Positions 6,077 through 11,669 of a stretch of 11,669 nucleotides of DNA are shown piece after piece. The notes beneath the pieces were generated by a model. The model made no database searches. It was not told the origin of the DNA and worked only from the letters and a program-made list of their open reading frames with translations. Numbering within the stretch: the stretch's first letter is position 1; each line of letters starts with the position of its first letter. The stretch lies in contig USQP01000008.1 in NCBI GenBank assembly GCA_900556945.1, forward strand, positions 1 to 11,669. Direction: 5' to 3'. A program made the translations under genes and the position numbers. This stretch comes from an uncultured Clostridium sp. (lineage in GTDB: Bacteria > Bacillota > Clostridia > TANB77 > CAG-508).

Positions 6077-7291
6077 ATGAAAAAGTTAAGTTTAAAATTA
6101 TTGGGAGCAATTGTTGTAGGAATTATGTTATTGCAAAGTACGGTAGTAATAGCAGCAAATATTAATCAATTAAATAATGAGAAAGAACAAAATCAAGATA
6201 AAATTGATGAGACAAAAGAAAAGAAGGAAGAAATAACAGCAGAAAAGAATAAAACAGTAGAAGAAGTAGAAAAACTTAACACGCAAATAACAGATTATGA
6301 AAGTCAAATAAGTGAGCTGGAAACAAAAATAAATGATTTAAATAATCAAATAAAAGAATCAGAAGAAAAATTAGAAAAAGCACAAGAGGATTATACCAAA
6401 CAGGAAGAACTGTTAGAAGCTAGACTTGTAGCAATTCAAGAAGCAGGAGAAACATCCTACTTAGACTTTTTATTATCTTCTGATAGTATTACAGATTTAA
6501 TTTCAAACTATTATTTAGTAACAGAATTAACAACAAATGATACAGAATTATTAGAAAAAATACAAAAACAAAAAGAAGAAATAGAAAAAGCAAAGGAAGA
6601 ACTGGAAACAAATAAAAAAGAATTAGATACATCAAAGGCAAGTAAACAGAGTGTTTCTACACAATTAAAAACAGCAAAAGAAGAAAAAAATAAACAGGTT
6701 GCTCAATTATCAGAAGATGAGAAAAAATTACAAGAACAAATTGATGAATTAAATCAAGCCAACATATCAATCGATTCACAGATTAAAGCAGCACAAGAAG
6801 CGATTAAAAAGTATCAAGAACAGCAAAAAAATAACACATCATCAGGTGGTAGTTCTTCAAGTGGAGGAGGAACTAGTGCCCCAAGTTCATCGGGATTTAT
6901 TTATCCAGTACCATCTGCTTATGCTACGATTACAACAGGATTGTATTATTCAAGTGGACAATATCATGGAGCGGTTGATTTTGGATGTGGAGGAATTAAT
7001 GGACAACCAATATATGCAGTAGCAGATGGATATGTTGTAACTTCTACAAGATTAAGCGGAAGCTATGGAAATTATATTCTTATTGCTCATGCAAATGGAT
7101 TGTATACACTATATGCACATGGACAAGATGGTTCAAGAACTGTATCAGCAGGGCAAACTGTAAAACAAGGACAACAAATAATGAGAGTAGGAAGTACAGG
7201 AAATTCAACAGGACCACATTTACATTTTGAAGTGAGAACGAGCCCAGGAACATATAGTAATAGAGTTAATCCAATCGGTTACTTACCATAG
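6077..7291 (+). CDS. Secreted coiled-coil M23 peptidoglycan endopeptidase, FtsEX-linked (second copy)
   Basis: Tandem paralogue of the preceding gene, of nearly equal length (404 against 401 residues). A signal peptide (about 1-26, ending VIA) is followed by an acidic/lysine-rich coiled coil (about 27-250), a serine/glycine linker (about 254-275, SSGGSSSSGGGTS) and an M23 domain. Zinc and catalytic residues are intact: H297 and D301 (HGAVD), H348 (YAH), H381 and H383 (HLH). Differences from copy one are the flexible linker, loss of the RTHPITG segment before the first zinc histidine, and lack of a C-terminal tail. The coiled coil keeps YTKQEELLEARLVA and ISNYYLVTEL, the part most likely to touch FtsX. 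The ATG follows GGAGG (6067-6071) by five bases. The 51-base gap upstream holds no terminator, so it should share the ftsE transcript. Confidence 0.92.
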   Translation: MKKLSLKLLGAIVVGIMLLQSTVVIAANINQLNNEKEQNQDKIDETKEKKEEITAEKNKTVEEVEKLNTQITDYESQISELETKINDLNNQIKESEEKLEKAQEDYTKQEELLEARLVAIQEAGETSYLDFLLSSDSITDLISNYYLVTELTTNDTELLEKIQKQKEEIEKAKEELETNKKELDTSKASKQSVSTQLKTAKEEKNKQVAQLSEDEKKLQEQIDELNQANISIDSQIKAAQEAIKKYQEQQKNNTSSGGSSSSGGGTSAPSSSGFIYPVPSAYATITTGLYYSSGQYHGAVDFGCGGINGQPIYAVADGYVVTSTRLSGSYGNYILIAHANGLYTLYAHGQDGSRTVSAGQTVKQGQQIMRVGSTGNSTGPHLHFEVRTSPGTYSNRVNPIGYLP

Positions 7292-7329
7292 TAATGGAAT
7301 CAAGATGAATGACATATAATAAAATGATA

Positions 7330-7350
7330 TGGGCGGAAGACCTCCGCCCA
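7330..7350. repeat. GC-rich hairpin between the second hydrolase and ctpA
   Basis: TGGGCGGA (7330-7337) and TCCGCCCA (7343-7350) are perfect 8-bp arms around a five-base loop; this is the most GC-rich short stretch in the window. Downstream bases (GTTAGTTTATAG) are only a weak U-tract, so termination would be partial. It could equally stabilise RNA ends or attenuate ctpA. A TATAAT lies at 7315-7320 but has no matching -35. Confidence 0.6.
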
Positions 7351-7377
7351 GTTAGTTTATAGAGATGGAGGAAATAA

Positions 7378-8589
7378 ATGGAAGAAAAGAAAAGATTTAA
7401 AGCATATAAAGTAATTATGTTAGTTGTCTTAGTGGCATTTATTACTTTTTTAATAACTTCAATAGGGATGTATCAATATTTTACGAATAATAGTTTTGGG
7501 AAACAATTAGTGGTTTCTTCAGAAAATAATGGTGAAATAACAAGCGAATTGAGTAAATATAGAGCTTTAATAGATAAATACTTTTTAGGCGAAGTAGATG
7601 AAGAAAAGCTAAAAGAAGGAGCAATAAAAGGGTATATTGAAGGCTTAGATGATCCTTATACAGAGTATATATCAAAAGAAGATATGGAGGATTATTTAGC
7701 AGATGCAACTGGAAACTTTGTTGGAATTGGTATTTATATGGTACAAGATACAGAAACAAACAAAATAATGGTTTTAGCACCAATTAAAGGAAGCCCAGCA
7801 GAAAAAGCAGGAATCTTACCAGGTGATTTAATCGTTTCTGTTGATGGCGTACAATATACAGCAGAAGAAATGACAGTAGCTTCTAATAAAATAAAAGGAG
7901 AGCTTGGTACAACAGTAAAAATAGAAGTTTTAAGAGAAAATGAAACGCTGAATTTTGAATTAAAAAGAGAAAATATTAAAGTAAATCCAGTAGAGGCAAA
8001 AAAGTTAGAAAATAATATTGGATATATAGAATTCTCATCTTTTGATGATGGAACAGCAGAAGAATTTAAAACAAAATTTGAGGAGCTTCAAGAACAAGGT
8101 ATAAAATCTTTAATTATTGATTTAAGGAATAATGGTGGAGGAATTGTAGATGAGGCATTAGAAATTGCAGATTATATTCTAGAGAAAGATGATGTTATTT
8201 TATATGAGGTAGATAAAAATGGAAAGGAAACAGTTGAAAAATCAAAAAATACCCCAATTATCAATATGCCAATTATAATATTAACGAATGAAAATACAGC
8301 AAGTTCATCAGAAATATTAGCGGGAGCTTTAAAAGATCATGAGAAAGCAAAAATAGTAGGAACAAAAACATATGGCAAAGGAGTTATTCAACAATTGTTA
8401 ACATTACCAGATGGTAGTGGACTAAAAATAACAGCAGAAGAATATTTAACACCGAATAAAACAAAAATTAATGAAATAGGAATTGAACCAGATGAAGAAG
8501 TTAAGTTACCAGAGGGTGTAAAAAATGTTCTTACAGTAGAAGAAAAAGATGATACACAATTGCAAAAAGCAATTGAAATGGCTAAATAG
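7378..8589 (+). CDS. ctpA: Membrane-anchored C-terminal processing protease, S41 family (CtpA/CtpB-like)
   Basis: Serine protease with a Ser-Lys dyad that trims or degrades exported proteins from their C-terminal side. One N-terminal membrane segment (about 11-34) anchors it with the rest outside. A helical region (about 50-105) is followed by a PDZ domain (about 110-200; FVGIGIYM and SPAEKAGILPGDLI) and the S41 catalytic core. The active site reads ENTASSSEILAGALKD with S309, then GTKTYGKGVIQ with K334 and Q338, matching the spacing in Bacillus CtpB. The ATG follows GGAGG by six bases. Having ctp next to ftsEX also occurs in Bacillus, which supports a link to envelope growth; whether it processes the neighbouring hydrolases is untested. 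It may be partly separated from them by the hairpin at 7330-7350. Confidence 0.94.
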   Translation: MEEKKRFKAYKVIMLVVLVAFITFLITSIGMYQYFTNNSFGKQLVVSSENNGEITSELSKYRALIDKYFLGEVDEEKLKEGAIKGYIEGLDDPYTEYISKEDMEDYLADATGNFVGIGIYMVQDTETNKIMVLAPIKGSPAEKAGILPGDLIVSVDGVQYTAEEMTVASNKIKGELGTTVKIEVLRENETLNFELKRENIKVNPVEAKKLENNIGYIEFSSFDDGTAEEFKTKFEELQEQGIKSLIIDLRNNGGGIVDEALEIADYILEKDDVILYEVDKNGKETVEKSKNTPIINMPIIILTNENTASSSEILAGALKDHEKAKIVGTKTYGKGVIQQLLTLPDGSGLKITAEEYLTPNKTKINEIGIEPDEEVKLPEGVKNVLTVEEKDDTQLQKAIEMAK

Positions 8590-8628
8590 GGACGGGTATG
8601 TACCGACCAATTGAGAAAGGAGAATTAC

Positions 8629-9222
8629 ATGAATTTACCAAATAAATTAACGATATTTAGGATTATATTAGTACCAATTATGGTTTTGATTCCTTTTCTG
8701 GGAATAAGAGGCAATTTTTTAGGAATACCAGTGGAATGGATTGTTGTTGATCTGATCTTCGTAATAGCCTCTTTAACAGATAAGTTAGATGGATATTTAG
8801 CAAGAAAGAATAATCAGATAACGACATTTGGTAAATTTTTAGACCCGTTAGCTGACAAAATACTAGTATTGGCTGCTATGGTAATGCTAGTAGAAATGGC
8901 AAAATTACCAGCATGGATACCAATTATCGTATTAGCAAGAGAATTTATGGTTTCAGGCTATCGATTAGTTACAGTAGAAAGGAATGGAAAAGTTATTGCC
9001 GCATCGAAATGGGGAAAACTAAAAACAGTTACTCAAATGCTTGCAATTGTCTTAGCATTTTTAGATTTAAATGCATTTGGAGCATGTTTTTCTGAAAATT
9101 TACAAGGTGTAAGCTTGGGATTAAATATTATAGTTACCTTTATGATGATTATTCAAACAATTGCTACTATTTTTTCAGGAATAGATTATATGAAGGGTGC
9201 AAAAGATTTAATAAAAAACTAA
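8629..9222 (+). CDS. pgsA: CDP-diacylglycerol-glycerol-3-phosphate 3-phosphatidyltransferase
   Basis: Integral membrane enzyme that joins glycerol 3-phosphate to CDP-diacylglycerol to make phosphatidylglycerol phosphate, the first step to phosphatidylglycerol and cardiolipin. The 197 residues are normal for PgsA. The CDP-alcohol phosphotransferase motif is complete: D51-x2-D54-G55-x2-A58-R59-x8-G68-x3-D72-x3-D76. The N-terminus NLPNKLTIFRIILVP is typical of PgsA rather than phosphatidylserine or cardiolipin synthases. Hydrophobic stretches fit about five to six membrane helices. The ATG at 8629 lies six bases after AAAGGAG (8616-8622); the in-frame TTG at 8611 lies before that site and is rejected. 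It starts 39 bases after ctpA with no terminator between, so readthrough from the ftsEX operon is possible. Confidence 0.95.
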   Translation: MNLPNKLTIFRIILVPIMVLIPFLGIRGNFLGIPVEWIVVDLIFVIASLTDKLDGYLARKNNQITTFGKFLDPLADKILVLAAMVMLVEMAKLPAWIPIIVLAREFMVSGYRLVTVERNGKVIAASKWGKLKTVTQMLAIVLAFLDLNAFGACFSENLQGVSLGLNIIVTFMMIIQTIATIFSGIDYMKGAKDLIKN

Positions 9223-9328
9223 ATGAAATTGAAGGCGGTACACGATTACTATTTTTGATATTTTGATTGCTTTAATTTATCCGCTAACAGGTAGCTACAA
9301 AAAATTAAGAAATAAAAATAAGATTTGC
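9223..9328. other. Intergenic stretch with no recognised feature
   Basis: The 106 bases after pgsA and before the greA promoter hold no terminator with a T-run, no tRNA and no convincing gene. The only structure is the short palindrome GTAGCTAC at 9291-9298 with a weak GCTA/TAGC stem beside it. Confidence 0.5.
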
Positions 9329-9357
9329 TTGACAAATTTTATTTTTTGCCGTAATAT
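9329..9357 (+). promoter_or_regulatory. Consensus housekeeping promoter of greA
   Basis: TTGACA (9329-9334), 17-base spacer, TAATAT (9352-9357). The -35 is perfect and the -10 is a 4/6 match at ideal spacing. Predicted start is near 9364, giving a leader of about 48 nt. This is the best -35 box inside the window apart from that at the right edge, and fits steady expression of greA. Confidence 0.85.
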
Positions 9358-9411
9358 ATAGAAAGATTTTTTGGGTGTAGAAGAAAACAAAACCGAAAGG
9401 AGAAATGAACA

Positions 9412-9888
9412 ATGGAAGAGAAGGAAGTTTTATTAACACAAGAGGGATATAATAATCTAGAAAAAGAATTAAATTATTTAAGAACAGAGAAAAGAGCTGA
9501 GATAGCTGATAGAATAAAAGTGGCATTAGGATTTGGCGATTTATCTGAAAATTCAGAATATGATGAAGCAAAGACCGCACAAGCAGAAAATGAAGTCAAA
9601 ATTGCAGAACTTGAAAATAAAATAAGACATGCAAAAATTATAGATGAAAAAGAAATTGATACAGAAACAGTTCAAGTTGGAAACATCGTAAAAGTATTAG
9701 ATATGGAATTCGATGAAAAAGTAGAATATACAATTGTTGGTTCAACAGAAGTAGATTTAGCTGAGAATAAAATATCAAATGAATCACCATTAGGTATGGC
9801 TTTACTAGGTAGCAAGAAGAACCAGGTGGTAGAAGTAAATGCACCAGCTGGAATGATGAAATATAAAATATTGTCTATAAAAAAATAA
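9412..9888 (+). CDS. greA: Transcription elongation factor GreA
   Basis: Binds the RNA polymerase secondary channel and stimulates cleavage of backtracked RNA, freeing arrested polymerase. The 158 residues match the family. The N-terminal coiled coil (about 1-78) carries the acidic tip GDLSENSEYDEAK with D43 and E46, equivalent to the catalytic-tip acids of E. coli GreA. The C-terminal FKBP-like domain (about 84-158) has the conserved ISNESPLGMALLG and the ending typical of GreA. The ATG at 9412 follows AAAGGAG (9396-9402) by nine bases; an out-of-frame ATG at 9405 is only two bases from that site. It has its own promoter, and the hairpin at 9931-9971 ends its transcript. Distinguishing GreA from GreB rests on the bacterial group and the tip sequence, and is secure here. 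Confidence 0.96.
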   Translation: MEEKEVLLTQEGYNNLEKELNYLRTEKRAEIADRIKVALGFGDLSENSEYDEAKTAQAENEVKIAELENKIRHAKIIDEKEIDTETVQVGNIVKVLDMEFDEKVEYTIVGSTEVDLAENKISNESPLGMALLGSKKNQVVEVNAPAGMMKYKILSIKK

Positions 9889-9895
9889 AAAAAGC

Positions 9896-9924
9896 TTGTA
9901 AATTTTTTATAGAAATGATAAACT
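9896..9924 (+). promoter_or_regulatory. Predicted promoter of the pyrG leader
   Basis: TTGTAA (9896-9901), 17-base spacer, TAAACT (9919-9924) with TG at 9916-9917 giving an extended -10. Predicted transcription start is about 9930-9932, at the first base of the terminator hairpin. No promoter fits between that hairpin and pyrG. Confidence 0.55.
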
Positions 9925-9930
9925 ATTAAT

Positions 9931-9977
9931 AGATTAAAAAAAAACCAAATTTTTCGGTTATTTTTTAATCTTTTTTT
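9931..9977 (+). terminator. Strong intrinsic terminator/attenuator between greA and pyrG
   Basis: AGATTAAAAAAAAACC (9931-9946) pairs with GGTTATTTTTTAATCT (9956-9971): 16 bp with one A-A mismatch and a nine-base loop, followed by a run of Ts through 9977. It can end greA transcription. It also lies between the only candidate pyrG promoter and pyrG, leaving 32 bases to the pyrG start, so it probably acts as an attenuator. Confidence 0.85.
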
Positions 9978-10000
9978 ATTTGCTTTTTATTTGAAAATAG

Positions 10001-11608
<1,608 letters not shown>

Positions 11609-11641
11609 AAAATATAATTTTAAAAAAATTTTAAATTGGTA

Positions 11642-11669
11642 TTGACAAAAGCAAAAAAAACATTTATAA
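11642..11669 (+). promoter_or_regulatory. Near-consensus promoter at the right edge
   Basis: Perfect -35 TTGACA (11642-11647), 17-base spacer, then TATAA (11665-11669) cut by the window end, one base short of a full -10. It should drive a plus-strand gene beyond the window. The 33 bases between pyrG and this -35 are almost pure A/T, with no clear terminator. Confidence 0.7.

Noticed and set aside
8913..9095. 60-codon plus-strand frame inside pgsA
   Set aside because: It is a shifted frame within a complete, motif-perfect pgsA with no ribosome site of its own; it is not a frameshift.
9242..9355. Open stretch after pgsA reading FDILIALIYPLTGSYKK
   Set aside because: It has no ATG, GTG or TTG start at a usable ribosome site, and it runs through the greA promoter before stopping.
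11609..11641. A/T palindrome after pyrG as terminator
   Set aside because: Only AATTT/AAATT-type pairing is possible, with a large loop and no strong stem or clean T-run. It is too weak to call.

Overview
The window is chromosomal core-gene DNA from a low-GC Bacillota bacterium, most likely an uncultured clostridium. The grounds are the strong A/T bias, AAAGGAG-type ribosome binding sites, extended -10 promoters, TGA used as a true stop (both transketolase genes), a split transketolase, and an FtsEX system followed by coiled-coil M23 hydrolases. The species cannot be named from the sequence. Bases 1-33 are not biological: they are the Illumina Nextera read-1 adapter including the Tn5 mosaic end, so this is an assembled short-read contig whose true left end is base 34.

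Layout. 34-733 (minus): N-terminal half of a PepV-like M20 dipeptidase, cut by the contig end. 865-1689 and 1813-2739 (plus): the two halves of transketolase. 2860-3003: a 47-residue protein with nine cysteines, with its own extended -10 promoter, a near-perfect ribosome binding site and an intrinsic terminator. 3231-8589: ftsE, ftsX, two tandem secreted coiled-coil/M23 peptidoglycan hydrolases and a CtpA-type S41 protease, behind one good promoter. 8629-9222: pgsA, phosphatidylglycerophosphate synthase. 9412-9888: greA with a consensus promoter. 10010-11608: pyrG, CTP synthase, directly behind a strong terminator hairpin. The last bases hold a near-consensus promoter for an unseen gene.

How the genes work together. 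FtsE and FtsX form an ABC-type membrane complex that, in studied relatives, switches on coiled-coil peptidoglycan hydrolases (CwlO in Bacillus, PcsB in Streptococcus). Here two such hydrolases follow immediately, and both keep all expected M23 zinc and catalytic residues. CtpA is a membrane-anchored protease that could turn over envelope proteins, and PgsA makes an anionic phospholipid precursor, so 3.2-9.2 kb is an envelope-growth block. Transketolase, GreA, CTP synthase and the dipeptidase are housekeeping functions.

No mobile element, CRISPR array, tRNA, rRNA or defence system was found. The most interesting non-coding signal is the pyrG leader: a promoter whose start point falls at the base of a terminator hairpin, with no space for another promoter before pyrG. 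This predicts attenuation, possibly through slippage on a nine-A run that is followed by CC. The other items worth following up are the cysteine-rich small protein and the duplicated FtsEX-linked hydrolase.
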